A stretch of DNA of 64,000 bases from Methanotrichaceae archaeon (GTDB taxonomy: Archaea; Halobacteriota; Methanosarcinia; Methanotrichales; Methanotrichaceae): NCBI GenBank assembly GCA_013178225.1, contig JABLXE010000007.1, positions 92,830 to 156,829 on the forward strand, read 5' to 3'. Shown one piece after another: positions 53,407 to 62,434 of this stretch (position 1 is its first letter; every line of letters begins with the position of its first letter). The notes under the pieces were generated by a model. That model worked only from the letters and a program-made list of their open reading frames with translations, had not been told where the DNA came from and did no database searches. The translations under genes were made by a program, and so were the position numbers.

Positions 53407-54048
53407 TCAGCGCATCTGGGACAGGAGGCCTTTCACGTAGGCGCGGGGATCCTCTGCCTGAAGGACCGATCTTCCTACAATTATATAGTCGGCTCCGGCA
53501 TCCAGTGCTTCCCTTGCCGAGCCGCCCTGCGCGCCAACACCGGGGGAAATTATCGTCCTTGAGCCGATGGCCGAACGGATGAGGCTGATCCTCTCCGGCC
53601 GGGTGGCCGGGGCGACCACGCCTGCAGCGTCCACCTGCGCCGCCAGACGGGCCAGGTCAAGGGCTAGCGGCGCCATGAACTGCCGGCTCCCTGGGTGGCT
53701 CATCTCCGTCACCACGTAGAGGTCGGCACCGTGTTCCCCGACGCAGTCGGCACAGGCCTCTAGAGAGTCTCTTCCCGTGAAGGCGTGAGCGATGAGCCCG
53801 CCGGCACCTGCTGAAAGAACGGCCTCGCATATCAGCCGGTTGGTGTTGGGAATGTCGGCAACCTTCAGGTCGGCGATGACCTGAGAAAATGAGGAGATCT
53901 CACGCACCACATCCAGTCCGGAAGAGAGGATGAGGGGATAGCCGATCTTAATGGCATCGAAATATTCGTTCAGCGATCTGGCAAGAGAGATGGCCCTGTC
54001 AGAGGAGGTCACGTCCAGAGCCAGAATCAGCCGGGAGTCTTTTTTCAT
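53407..54048 (-). CDS. pyrF: Orotidine 5'-phosphate decarboxylase
   Basis: A 213-residue TIM-barrel enzyme that converts OMP to UMP, the last step of pyrimidine synthesis. The catalytic DxKxxD array is VIADLKVADIPNT. Substrate-binding blocks are LILALDVTSSDRA at the N-terminus, TEMSHPGSRQF and ISPGVGAQGG, then ADYIIVGRSVL. It has the archaeal length. Upstream is the HAD phosphatase gene on the same strand, 49 bp away. Confidence 0.95.
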   Translation of the reverse strand: MKKDSRLILALDVTSSDRAISLARSLNEYFDAIKIGYPLILSSGLDVVREISSFSQVIADLKVADIPNTNRLICEAVLSAGAGGLIAHAFTGRDSLEACADCVGEHGADLYVVTEMSHPGSRQFMAPLALDLARLAAQVDAAGVVAPATRPERISLIRSAIGSRTIISPGVGAQGGSAREALDAGADYIIVGRSVLQAEDPRAYVKGLLSQMR

Positions 54049-54097
54049 AAGTTGAAGTTCTGCCGGGCCCTATTTATGGCTATCACCAGGGGCCGGT

Positions 54098-54736
54098 TCA
54101 GGCACAGCCGCAGATCAGCTCCACCGCTTCCCGGAGATCGCCCACCACTTCGCTGCCGCTCCGCTTGCCGGCACGGTCCAGGAACAGGGCATCAAGACCC
54201 GCCTGCAGGGGAGATTCGTAGTCGTAATCATAGTGGTCGCCGATGTGCAGCACCTCGAAGGGCCGGGCGTCAAGGGCCCTGCATACCGCTCCATAGAGCA
54301 GAGGCGACTTCTTCACCTCCCGGAAGTCGCTGGTGGCAGAGAAGGTCTCGCGGAAGTAATCGTGGAAGCCTTCCAGCTCGATATCTATGAACTCTCGTGC
54401 GGCGTTGGAGGTGACCACCAGCTCAAAGCGCTCGGAGAGAAGCTCTAAGGCTTCCTGCACCTCAGGGTAGGGCTCCACGTGGTCCTCGTAGGCGCTTAGC
54501 AGCTCGCCTTTGCTGGCCTTGAGGCCGAACCTGTCCAGCCAGTACTGCATGTCGTACCACTCCAGGCGGTCGCTTCCAATTTTCATGTATTCGGATACAA
54601 CGTACTCTTTGGCCTCTTCAAAGCCCAGGCCCTGCCGCTCCGCGTACATCCGGGGCATTCCTTCCATCCACACCAGGTCCACGAACCTGGAGTTGACCAG
54701 GGTTCCGTCCATGTCCAGGGATATGAAACGAATCAT
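54098..54736 (-). CDS. HAD-family hydrolase
   Basis: A 212-residue HAD phosphatase. Motif I is SLDMDGTLVNS with the nucleophile Asp, motif II is VVTSNAA, motif III's Lys is in EVKKSPLLYGAV, and motif IV is LHIGDHYDYDYESP. The cap is of the C1 helical type. It dephosphorylates an unidentified small metabolite. It lies upstream of pyrF on the same strand, and trmY diverges from it. Confidence 0.85.
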   Translation of the reverse strand: MIRFISLDMDGTLVNSRFVDLVWMEGMPRMYAERQGLGFEEAKEYVVSEYMKIGSDRLEWYDMQYWLDRFGLKASKGELLSAYEDHVEPYPEVQEALELLSERFELVVTSNAAREFIDIELEGFHDYFRETFSATSDFREVKKSPLLYGAVCRALDARPFEVLHIGDHYDYDYESPLQAGLDALFLDRAGKRSGSEVVGDLREAVELICGCA

Positions 54737-54816
54737 CTCGGTTGCAAGGTTGGAGTTAATGGTTATATTCCTTTGGACGAAAGAAGGATGTATTCGTCGC
54801 TCTCTTGAAAGCGGTC

Positions 54817-55407
54817 ATGCGCACTTTCATAGTCGTGGGCCACAAGGCCGTGACCACTCCCGACTTCTCGCTTGAAGATCTCCCTGGCACCTCAGGCCGG
54901 ATGGACATTTTGTGCCGGTCTATCAACTCCGCCTTCGTCCTGTCGCACGGAATCCGCCGCGATGTGCAGGTTTTTCTGGTTCTGCTGGGAGGTGAGGCTC
55001 CCAAGACCCTGCGCCTTATGGGAGATCAGCTGAGGCACCTGAATCCCGACGAGAGGACCACAGCCGCTCTTCTGAAGAAGGCCCTGGCAATTGTAGCCGG
55101 GCCGGAGTGGACCAGATCCACGCCCGGAATTTTCGTGCGCTCAGGCGGCTTAGCTGAGCTGCTTTTCGATTTTCAGGATGCGAAACTCTTCTACCTGCGG
55201 GAAGACGGAGCGGATGCAAATACCTGCCAGTGTCTGAAGGAAGACGCAGTCTTCATCCTGGGCGATCACCTGGGCATGACCGAGGAGGAGGAAGCCATGA
55301 TCGAGCATGCTCACGCTGAGCGGATCTCCGTCGGGCCGGTCAGCCTGCACGCCGACCACTGCATAGTGCTGGTGAACTGGATGCTGGACACAAGGGCTTT
55401 TCTCTGA
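54817..55407 (+). CDS. trmY: tRNA pseudouridine(54) N1-methyltransferase TrmY
   Basis: A 196-residue SPOUT methyltransferase. It starts [20 protein letters not shown], the TrmY start, and ends with [20 protein letters not shown], which forms the trefoil knot that binds S-adenosylmethionine. It methylates N1 of pseudouridine 54 in archaeal tRNA. An upstream TTG at 54805 is in frame but less likely. It is followed 256 bp later by pus10, which makes its substrate base. Confidence 0.93.
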   Translation: MRTFIVVGHKAVTTPDFSLEDLPGTSGRMDILCRSINSAFVLSHGIRRDVQVFLVLLGGEAPKTLRLMGDQLRHLNPDERTTAALLKKALAIVAGPEWTRSTPGIFVRSGGLAELLFDFQDAKLFYLREDGADANTCQCLKEDAVFILGDHLGMTEEEEAMIEHAHAERISVGPVSLHADHCIVLVNWMLDTRAFL

Positions 55408-55663
55408 GGACCCGAAGCCCTGCAGGTCCGGCAGATGCAGTCCGAAGTGAAGGGCATAGAAGGACGCTGAAGGATGCCGTGAACGGGGTTTCTCGAGAAT
55501 CCGAGATCAAAAGGGCCTACTTTCAGCCAATTTTGAAAAGAGGTCTTGGAGAGGCAAGCTTTAGGCGATCCGCCAGCCTGGATCGGCACCTCCCTTCAAG
55601 CAAGCTTGTTCGCATCATCTAAATAAACTATGAGCTTGACCCAATGCAGACTGAAGAGTCATT

Positions 55664-56971
55664 ATGAGTTCAGAAGACAACAATGATCCGATCTTGGATA
55701 CGGCAAAGAGGATCGTGAAATTGGGCCCCATCTGCGACAGCTGTCTCGGCCGCCAGTTCGCCATGCTGTCTACGGGCCTCACCAACATCGAGCGGGGACG
55801 GGCCGTCAAGACGGTCCTGGCCATGCAGGCCTCCAGTCAAAACGACCGGGAGCTGCTGGAGGATCTGGCACCCTCCTCTGAGAGCGCCCGCCTGTCCCTG
55901 GGCCGCAAGGGAGAGGAGGACGAGAGATGCTGGGTTTGCCTGGGAGAGATGAGGAGAGAGAGCCTGGATGCCTGGGCGGAGAGGGCAGAAGCAGCGCTTG
56001 AGGGTCTGGAGTACAGCACATTTCTGGTAGGAACCCGCATGAGCGGCCTTCTGGCCGAGAACGAGGAGCTGCTTTTGTCCGACGGCGGCTCGGGGAGCGC
56101 CGAGCCCTTCAAGTCCGAGCTGAACCGAGAGGTGGGAAAGCTGATCGCCGCCAGGACCGGCAGGAAGACCGACTTCGAGCATCCCGATGTGGTGGTGCAC
56201 CTGCTGCTCGACCGGAGCCAGGCGGAGCTGCAGGTGGCGTCGCTCTATATCCGCGGCCGCTACAGGAAGCTGGTTCGCGGCATACCTCAGACCAGATGGC
56301 CCTGCCGGGTCTGCCACGGCCGGGGCTGCGAGCGCTGTGGTGGCACGGGACGCATGTACCAGGAATCGGTGGACGAGCTGATCCGGCCGGCAACAATTGA
56401 GGCTGCAGAGGCAGAAGATACCGTCTTTCACGGCGCGGGTCGCGAAGACATCGACGCCCGCATGCTGGGCACAGGCCGGCCCTTTGTAGTGGAGGCGGTG
56501 CGGCCGCGGGTGCGCACCATCGACCTCTCCCGGCTGGAGGTGGAGATCAACCGCCGGGCAGAGGGAAAGGTGGAGGTGCATGAGCTTTCGCTCGCGGATC
56601 AAAAGACTGTAGAGAGGTTGAAGGAAGGGCCCTTCGAGAAGACCTACTCTGCCCTGGTGGAGTTGAAATCGGAGATCCCTGAAGAAAAGCTTAAATCAGT
56701 CCTGAAAGAATTGGTAGGTTCAATCGATCAACAGACACCAACTCGCGTATCTCACCGCCGAGCAGACAAGGTCCGGGTGAGAAAAGTATATAGCGCAGAT
56801 CTGGCTGAAGTTTCAGGCCGATTGGCCAGGATAACCATTAGAGGCGATAGCGGGCTGTATATCAAGGAGCTGATCTCCGGAGATGGCGGCAGAACCAGGC
56901 CGAGCCTTGCAAGCGCCCTTGGAGTTGACGCGGTCGTCGTAGAGTTAGATGTAATAGATGTAGGTGGATAA
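55664..56971 (+). CDS. pus10: tRNA pseudouridine synthase Pus10
   Basis: A 435-residue archaeal Pus10, which makes pseudouridine at positions 54 and 55 of tRNA. The N-terminal THUMP-type part carries [10 protein letters not shown] and RCWVC cysteines; the catalytic domain has [18 protein letters not shown] with the catalytic Asp. A second zinc site follows in [17 protein letters not shown]. It heads a transcript containing rpl21e, rpo4, a DUF655 gene and rsmA. The 3' end of pus10 nearly touches rpl21e. Confidence 0.94.
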   Translation: MSSEDNNDPILDTAKRIVKLGPICDSCLGRQFAMLSTGLTNIERGRAVKTVLAMQASSQNDRELLEDLAPSSESARLSLGRKGEEDERCWVCLGEMRRESLDAWAERAEAALEGLEYSTFLVGTRMSGLLAENEELLLSDGGSGSAEPFKSELNREVGKLIAARTGRKTDFEHPDVVVHLLLDRSQAELQVASLYIRGRYRKLVRGIPQTRWPCRVCHGRGCERCGGTGRMYQESVDELIRPATIEAAEAEDTVFHGAGREDIDARMLGTGRPFVVEAVRPRVRTIDLSRLEVEINRRAEGKVEVHELSLADQKTVERLKEGPFEKTYSALVELKSEIPEEKLKSVLKELVGSIDQQTPTRVSHRRADKVRVRKVYSADLAEVSGRLARITIRGDSGLYIKELISGDGGRTRPSLASALGVDAVVVELDVIDVGG

Positions 56972-56975
56972 TCAA

Positions 56976-57266
56976 ATGGCACATCATCATGGAATGCGCA
57001 AAAAGACCAGAGATAAGCTGAGCAAGAGCGTTAGAGCCAGGGGGATCTCGCCCGTCGTGAGGGCGATTCAGGAATTCGAGCCTGGCGCCAAAGTGCACGT
57101 GCTTATCGATCCCAGCAAACATAAGGGCATGCCGCACCCGAGATTTCACGGCCGGACAGGGGAAGTCGTCGGAAAGAGGGGACGGGCTTTCGTCCTGAAG
57201 ATCACGGACGGCGATTCGACCAAGACGCTTATCACTCTGCCTGAACACCTGATCGCCCAGAAGTAG
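56976..57266 (+). CDS. rpl21e: Large-subunit ribosomal protein L21e
   Basis: A 96-residue archaeal/eukaryotic L21e, starting [20 protein letters not shown] and with [20 protein letters not shown] and [17 protein letters not shown]. It binds the large ribosomal subunit near 5S rRNA. An in-frame GTG at 56964 is upstream, but GGTGGATAATC is well placed for the ATG at 56976. It follows pus10 by four bases, and rpo4 follows in turn. Confidence 0.95.
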   Translation: MAHHHGMRKKTRDKLSKSVRARGISPVVRAIQEFEPGAKVHVLIDPSKHKGMPHPRFHGRTGEVVGKRGRAFVLKITDGDSTKTLITLPEHLIAQK

Positions 57267-57274
57267 AAAAAAGA

Positions 57275-57619
57275 ATGATTGTCAAAAATATCCTGCAGGA
57301 GGAGATCCTGACCCTCGCAGAGGTCAAGGAACTCCTCGACCAAATCAAAGAGCGGCGGGCGGACGAGGAAGAACTCGGATACGAACTTCGTCGCGCCATC
57401 AGACACGCAGAGATCTTCGCCCACGGAACCGGCGAGGAGAACCGGCGGATGGTGGAGGAGCTGATGAAGCTGGAAAAGATGACCACCGAAATAGCGGTCA
57501 AGATTGCAGACATCAGGCCCGTCAACCGCGACGAGCTGCGGGCGGTGTACGCCAAGGAAAGGTTCACGCTCAGCGAAGAAGAGCTGGACCGAATTTTAGA
57601 TATCGTTTTCAGGGGGTAA
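57275..57619 (+). CDS. rpo4: RNA polymerase subunit Rpo4 (F)
   Basis: A 114-residue archaeal subunit homologous to Rpb4, which with Rpo7 forms the polymerase stalk. It has an N-terminal tip (VKNILQEEILTLAEVKELLD) and a C-terminal HRDC-like part (RDELRAVYAKERFTLSEEEL). The gene is eight bases after rpl21e and six bases before the DUF655 gene, consistent with the conserved archaeal cluster. Confidence 0.93.
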   Translation: MIVKNILQEEILTLAEVKELLDQIKERRADEEELGYELRRAIRHAEIFAHGTGEENRRMVEELMKLEKMTTEIAVKIADIRPVNRDELRAVYAKERFTLSEEELDRILDIVFRG

Positions 57620-57625
57620 GGAGCC

Positions 57626-58207
57626 ATGGGTGAGGGGAGGCCTCCAAAGAAAGAGGAAGTAGCTCGCATAGTCGATTTTCTTCCCTACGGACGCTCGCCC
57701 GACCCCAGAAGCTACCAGAAACAACCCATGACGCAGGCTGTAGGCGAGACCAACTTCGTGCTTATGGAGATGACTCCCAAGGAGGGAGTGGTTCCCAATA
57801 TTGGCGACAAGGTTTACATCGGCACGGGAGAGCGGAGCGTGATCGACCACGTCAACCGCAGAATCGATTACGCCGATCTGACCAACAGCTCCAAGGTCGA
57901 GCTTCCCTTCGCCATCCAGAAGATCGTGCTGGAAAACGAGGCCAGGTTCATCCGCTTCTTCAACCAGGCGGGCCCTCTCACCACCAGGATGCATGCCCTT
58001 GAGCTTCTGCCCGGAATAGGCAAGAAACTCATGTGGTCGATTTTAAATGAGCGCAAGAAGGGCCCCTTCAAGGACTTCAAGGATCTGACCGAGCGGGTCA
58101 AGGGGATACACAACCCTGAGAAGCTCATAGCCAAACGGGTAGAAGACGAGCTCATGGATGACCGCATCAAGTACCGGGTCTTCACCACTGAGCCGCGCCG
58201 GAAATGA
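57626..58207 (+). CDS. DUF655 nucleic-acid-binding protein
   Basis: A 193-residue conserved archaeal protein with an N-terminal OB-like segment (YIGTGERSVIDHVNRRIDY) and a helix-hairpin-helix stretch LELLPGIGKKLMWSILNERK, which suggests RNA or DNA binding. It is DUF655, conserved between rpo4 and rsmA in many archaea, and its function is not settled. The stop overlaps the rsmA start by four bases (ATGA). Confidence 0.88.
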   Translation: MGEGRPPKKEEVARIVDFLPYGRSPDPRSYQKQPMTQAVGETNFVLMEMTPKEGVVPNIGDKVYIGTGERSVIDHVNRRIDYADLTNSSKVELPFAIQKIVLENEARFIRFFNQAGPLTTRMHALELLPGIGKKLMWSILNERKKGPFKDFKDLTERVKGIHNPEKLIAKRVEDELMDDRIKYRVFTTEPRRK

Positions 58208-58932
58208 AGCGCAAAGGGCAGCACTTTCTGACCGACCAGAAGGTGATTGAGAGAATAGTTTTTCATGCTGAGCTGAAGGCAGAAGACCGGGTGCTGGAGA
58301 TCGGGCCCGGAACCGGCAATCTGACCGAGGCCCTGGCATCTCGGGCCGGCCGGGTTTACGCCGTAGAGGTCGACCCTGATCTGGCTGCTTGTCTGGAGGG
58401 GCGGTTCGAGAACGTGGATGTGATCGCCGGCGATGCTTTGAAGGTCGAGCTGCCTGAATACAACAAGGTGGTCTCCAACCTGCCCTACCAGATCTCCTCT
58501 CGTGTGACCTACCGGCTCCTGTCCAGGCCCTTCGATCTGGCGGTGCTGATGTACCAGCGGGAGTTCGGGCGGAAGATGACCGCCAGGCCCGGGGGCGGGA
58601 ATTACGGCCGGATGGGCATGGTTGTGGGCTATCTTGCCTCCGCTCAGATCGTCGAGCACGTACATCGATCTGCTTTTCTGCCGGTTCCCAATGTGGACTC
58701 GGTGGTGGTAAAGCTTCTTCCCAGAGATCACGATATAGGGGCAAAGGAGTTCATGCTTCTCGCGGAACGGCTGTTCAGCCACCGCCGCAAGAAGGTGCGA
58801 AAGGCGCTGGAGGCGGGAGGAGCTTGCAGGGAGAGTCTGGCCTCATTTCCGGCAGCCCTCCTGGACAAGAGGGCTGAGGAGCTGGCTCCGGAAGAGGCCG
58901 CCCAGCTGGCGGCTGGTGTAGTCTGGCACTGA
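58204..58932 (+). CDS. rsmA: 16S rRNA dimethyladenosine transferase RsmA (KsgA/Dim1)
   Basis: A 242-residue methyltransferase that dimethylates two adjacent adenines near the 3' end of 16S rRNA. The start GQHFLTDQKVIERIV, SAM site VLEIGPGTGNLTEALA and catalytic NLPYQISS are all present. The C-terminal domain has FSHRRKKVRKAL. It is the last gene of the pus10-rsmA cluster and is translationally coupled to the DUF655 gene. Confidence 0.96.
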   Translation: MKRKGQHFLTDQKVIERIVFHAELKAEDRVLEIGPGTGNLTEALASRAGRVYAVEVDPDLAACLEGRFENVDVIAGDALKVELPEYNKVVSNLPYQISSRVTYRLLSRPFDLAVLMYQREFGRKMTARPGGGNYGRMGMVVGYLASAQIVEHVHRSAFLPVPNVDSVVVKLLPRDHDIGAKEFMLLAERLFSHRRKKVRKALEAGGACRESLASFPAALLDKRAEELAPEEAAQLAAGVVWH

Positions 58933-58987
58933 AATCCCAGAACTGAGACTGGAACGCATTTTATTGATCTATCAAACCTCTGTCATC

Positions 58988-59057
58988 TACCTCTATCGTC
59001 TTACCTCTATCGTCTTACCTCTATCGTCTTACCTCTATCGTCTTACTTCTATCACGA
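58988..59057. repeat. 14-bp tandem repeat (four copies plus one degenerate)
   Basis: TACCTCTATCGTCT is repeated four times without change (58988-59043), with a degraded fifth copy to 59057. It lies 50 bp after rsmA in a gene-free stretch. The 14-bp period is the same as in the minisatellite at 37.8 kb, although the unit differs. Confidence 0.95.
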
Positions 59058-59068
59058 CACCCGCAAAG

Positions 59069-59120
59069 TATATATTCGTCTTATGACGTAAAACGTCAAA
59101 TGCCGTAATAGGAAACGGCA
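59069..59120 (+). ncRNA. Candidate small RNA start or regulatory hairpins
   Basis: A TATA-like GTATATAT (59069-59076) is followed by two inverted repeats: TGACGT-AAA-ACGTCA (59084-59098) and TGCCGT-N8-ACGGCA (59101-59120). The ATG codons nearby are followed at once by stops. aroA has its own box near 59245, so this upstream promoter would drive a separate RNA of up to about 140 nt. It is a candidate only; the extent of the RNA is unknown. Confidence 0.3.
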
Positions 59121-59273
59121 GAAACGGGTGGGAGAGTGGGGGCCTGCCCTCTTTTTCTCTATTTTCATCAATCTTGCCTGCCGGAGTTGCTTCTGAGGGC
59201 CACAAGCGCTAAAAAAGAATCAAAAGGACTGCCAGGCCCATAATTCATATACTTGCCAGATCTCTTTTGATTC

Positions 59274-60533
59274 ATGATCGCCTCAGTTGAAAGGTCCACC
59301 ATCTCCGGCGAGGTCTATGCCCCGCCATCCAAGAGCTACACCCACCGGGCCATACTGATCACTTCCCTGGGACCTGGCGGAACCGTAGCCCGTCCGCTGA
59401 TCTCCGCAGATACGAGGGCCACCATTGCAGCCTCTGAGGCCTTTGGGGCCCGGGTGCTGATGGATGAGGAGGTGGTCATCCAGGGTGTATCCAGCCATCC
59501 CCGTACTCCGGAGGACGTAATCAATGTGCTCAACTCGGGTACCACGCTCCGCTTCTGCTCGGCGGTCGCGGCCCTGACCGAGGGGGCGGTTCTCACCGGT
59601 GACGCCTCCATCCGAACCCGGCCCAACGGTCCCCTTCTCAGCGCATTAAACGACCTGGGTGCAGAGGCCTTCTCCATTCGCGGCAACGGCCGCGCTCCGC
59701 TGGTGGTCCGGGGAAAGATTAAAGGAGGTACTGCCAGGCTCAACGGCGGGGTCAGCTCCCAGTTCCTCTCCGCTCTGTTGATCGCCGCTCCGCTGGCCGA
59801 AAAAGATACGCATATCGTGATCGAGGGCGAGCTGAAGTCCCGCCCTTATGCCGAGATCACCGTGGACATGCTGGGAGATGCCGGGCTGAAGGTGGAGGCC
59901 GGAGTTCAGGACTTCTTCGTGGCTGGAGGACAGACCTACAACCTTCGCAGCTTCACCGTTCCCGGAGACTTCTCGTCGGCCTCATATCCGTTAGCCGCGG
60001 CAGCAGTAACCGCATCGGAGGTAACCGTCAAGGGGATTTTGCCCTCCCGGCAGGGAGATGCGGCAATCATTGAGATCCTCCGGCGGATGGGGGCAGAGGT
60101 CGTCTGGAACCGCGAGTCGGGCGATCTGCACCTGAAAGGCGGAGATCTGGAGGGCGTGGAGGTGGACGCCAGCCTGACGCCGGACCTGGTGCCAACCATT
60201 GCCGTCCTGGGCGCTTTAGCCAGGGGGAAGACGGTGGTGTACAACGCCGAGCACGTTCGCCACAAGGAGACGGACCGCCTGCATGCCATGGCAGTCGAGC
60301 TTTCAAAGATGGGTGCTGACATAAAGGAGAGGCCTGACGGCCTCGAAATCGTAGGCGGAAAGCTGCACGGCGCAACAGTTCACGGCCACCATGATCACAG
60401 GATAGTTATGGCTCTCACGGTTGCAGGATTGGCTGCCGGTGATACCAGCATAGATACTGCAGAGTCCGTGGATGTATCATACCCCGGCTTCTTCCAGGAG
60501 ATGGCACATCTCGGAGCTGACATCAGTCTTTGA
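59274..60533 (+). CDS. aroA: 3-phosphoshikimate 1-carboxyvinyltransferase (EPSP synthase)
   Basis: A 419-residue shikimate-pathway enzyme that joins PEP and shikimate 3-phosphate. It shows PPSKSYTHRAILITSLGPG, VLNSGTTLRFCSAV, RPNGPLLSALNDLGA, GDFSSASYPLAAAAV and RHKETDRLHAMAVELSKMGA. The late HGHHDHRIVMALTVAGLA is diagnostic. A CATATACT box about 25 bp before the ATG suggests a leaderless transcript. No other shikimate gene is adjacent. Confidence 0.96.
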   Translation: MIASVERSTISGEVYAPPSKSYTHRAILITSLGPGGTVARPLISADTRATIAASEAFGARVLMDEEVVIQGVSSHPRTPEDVINVLNSGTTLRFCSAVAALTEGAVLTGDASIRTRPNGPLLSALNDLGAEAFSIRGNGRAPLVVRGKIKGGTARLNGGVSSQFLSALLIAAPLAEKDTHIVIEGELKSRPYAEITVDMLGDAGLKVEAGVQDFFVAGGQTYNLRSFTVPGDFSSASYPLAAAAVTASEVTVKGILPSRQGDAAIIEILRRMGAEVVWNRESGDLHLKGGDLEGVEVDASLTPDLVPTIAVLGALARGKTVVYNAEHVRHKETDRLHAMAVELSKMGADIKERPDGLEIVGGKLHGATVHGHHDHRIVMALTVAGLAAGDTSIDTAESVDVSYPGFFQEMAHLGADISL

Positions 60534-60575
60534 AGGTTGCGCCGATAGAACGGACTGTATGCCTTCCGCATAACG

Positions 60576-61190
60576 GTGTTGATGGGGTTCTTCGCAATAA
60601 TGAACCCCACAAGGCAACGCGCCCATTTTCATAGGCCTTGTGGAGGGCTACACAGACATTGAGAAGGGCAGGATCGCCCGGAAGTCGGTGTTATTCGCCT
60701 TCACATGGTGTCAGTGTTCGTGATCTTTAGCGGGATTATTTTTAGAATGTTTGGGATTACCATCCAGGCCTTCCAGATAGCAGGGGGAATTCTGCTGTTT
60801 CTGGTGGGATATCAGCTCCCCCACGGCCGCGAGTCCAGGATGCTACCATCCCTCCTCAGATATTCCCTCCTCAGATGAGGGGACGGGCGGGTACGATGAC
60901 GCAAGGCCATATCTCTCCTGGCAGTCCCGATCCTGGACGGGCCGGGCCCGATCTCCTCCGCCATCTCCTTTACCGCTGCCGTTTCCTCCCCACCGCACGT
61001 AGCAGTGGTAGTGGGTGTCTTTGGCTTCGTCTGTCTGCTGACCTAACCTGGCTTTGATCTACTCCGAGAAGCTCATATCTCTGCTGAGGCCGGACCCGAT
61101 CAAAGTCGTGTCCAGGCTGATGGGCCTGATACTGACCATCATAGCAGTGCAGATGATGATTGTGGGGATTATGGGTTTGCGTTTTTTTGT
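60576..61190 (+). pseudogene. Decayed MarC-family membrane protein gene
   Basis: Pieces of a MarC-type inner membrane protein can be read in order but in shifting frames. GVLMGFFAIMN-type start, then FIGLVEGYTDIEKGRIARKS, then a stop, then IFRMFGITIQAFQIAGGILL with LFLVGYQL, then ISLLAVPILDGPGPISSAIS with a stop after GFVCLLT, and finally VSRLMGLILTIIAVQM. At least three frame breaks and two internal stops are present. MarC family members span the membrane six times and have unknown transport functions. A short duplication TCCCTCCTCAGAT lies at about 60848-60876. Confidence 0.8.
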
Positions 61191-61353
61191 AGCGAACGTC
61201 AGGCTTTGCATAGCACAGATCATAAGTCTTATGTATGAGCAGCGTGTCTTCCTACTGGTTCAATCGAAACTCGCCCCGCGATGTGGAGATAGGGCGGCGC
61301 CGGCGAAAGCCGGGGCTGCTCCAGAGGATCGATAAAGACTCTGGAGGAATTTA

Positions 61354-61887
61354 GTGGCTAAGGAAAAACCCAAGAAGACTGAAGGCAAGCCCAAGCCTAA
61401 GGCCGAAGAGGCCGAAGAGCTCAAGCACATAGTTCGTATTTTAAATACGGACCTGGAAGGAAAGAGACAGGTCCACATGGCACTGACCGGCGTAAAGGGC
61501 ATCGGCCGCAGATGCGCGAGAATTATCGCCAATGAGGCAAAAGTTGACCCCTATGCCATCCTGGGCATGCTACCTGATGAAAAGATCGAAGACCTGAGAA
61601 AAGCCGTGGACAACGCCAACACCATCCTGCCGGTATGGATGCAGAACCGCCGCAAGGATATTGCCACTGGACAGGACAAACACGTCATGGCCATGGATCT
61701 GACCATGATCGGCCGCGAGGATCTGGACCTCATGAAGAAGATGAGGAGCTATAAGGGCATCAGACACGAGCGCGGACTGCGGGTGAGAGGCCAGCGCACC
61801 AGGTCTACCGGAAGAACCGGAGCCATCGTCGGCGTGAGCAGAAAGAAGGAAGGAGCGGCACCAGCGGCTGCACCAGCCAAGAAGTAG
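61354..61887 (+). CDS. rps13: Small-subunit ribosomal protein S13
   Basis: A 177-residue archaeal S13 with a lysine-rich N-terminal extension (KEKPKKTEGKPKPKAEEAEE), the core IVRILNTDLEGKRQVHMALT, helix-two-turn-helix KGIGRRCARIIANEA, and the anticodon-contact tail RGLRVRGQRTRSTGRTG. The GTG at 61354 has GGAGGAAT before it. An alanine-lysine C-terminal tail (APAAAPAKK) is unusual but not alarming. First gene of the S13-S4-S11-Rpo3 operon. Confidence 0.96.
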   Translation: MAKEKPKKTEGKPKPKAEEAEELKHIVRILNTDLEGKRQVHMALTGVKGIGRRCARIIANEAKVDPYAILGMLPDEKIEDLRKAVDNANTILPVWMQNRRKDIATGQDKHVMAMDLTMIGREDLDLMKKMRSYKGIRHERGLRVRGQRTRSTGRTGAIVGVSRKKEGAAPAAAPAKK

Positions 61888-61897
61888 GGTGGTTGTC

Positions 61898-62434
61898 ATG
61901 GGATATCCAGGAAAAAGCCGAAAGATGTACGACCGGCCCAAGACCCCCTTCCAGGCGGAGAGGATCGCCCAGGAAGTCGAGCTGGTCAAGGCCTATGGAT
62001 TGCGCAACAAGAGAGAGTTGTGGAAGGCTCAGGCAACTCTGCGCAAGTACAGACAGGCCAGCCGAAAGATGCTGGCTGCGGTATCGGTTGGCGAAGCCCC
62101 TCCTGAGGCAGATGCCATTCTGAACCGGCTTAAGAAATTTGGGATGATGAAGGAAGAAGGAGATTTGGACGCCATATTGTCCATGAAGATGACCGACATC
62201 CTGGAGAGAAGGCTTCAGACTCAGGTTTACCGGCAGGGACTTGCAAGCTCCTTAAAGCAGGCCAGGCAGTTCATCACCCACGGCCACATTCAGGTTTCTG
62301 GGCGCAGGGTGACTGTTCCCGGCTATCTGGTAAGGCGCGGCGAGGAGATGACCATCGACTACTACAGAAGCTCGCCCATGGCTCAGGAAGGACATCCGGA
62401 AAGGGCATCAAGAATTCCAAGGGTGGAAGGATAA
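61898..62434 (+). CDS. rps4: Small-subunit ribosomal protein S4
   Basis: A 178-residue archaeal S4 with the S4 RNA-binding domain RLQTQVYRQGLASSLKQARQ-FITHGHIQVSGRRVTVPGYL. The start MGYPGKSRKMYDRPKTPFQ is typical of archaea; an in-frame GTG three codons earlier overlaps the ribosome site. It is a primary 16S rRNA binder. Ten bases separate it from rps13, and rps11 begins right at its stop. Confidence 0.96.
   Translation: MGYPGKSRKMYDRPKTPFQAERIAQEVELVKAYGLRNKRELWKAQATLRKYRQASRKMLAAVSVGEAPPEADAILNRLKKFGMMKEEGDLDAILSMKMTDILERRLQTQVYRQGLASSLKQARQFITHGHIQVSGRRVTVPGYLVRRGEEMTIDYYRSSPMAQEGHPERASRIPRVEG

Noticed and set aside
58988..59057. CRISPR array
   Set aside because: Copies are directly adjacent with no spacers and there are no cas genes in the window.
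61054..61335. 93-codon frame before rps13
   Set aside because: Its first half is the C-terminal remnant of the decayed marC gene; the rest is random extension.
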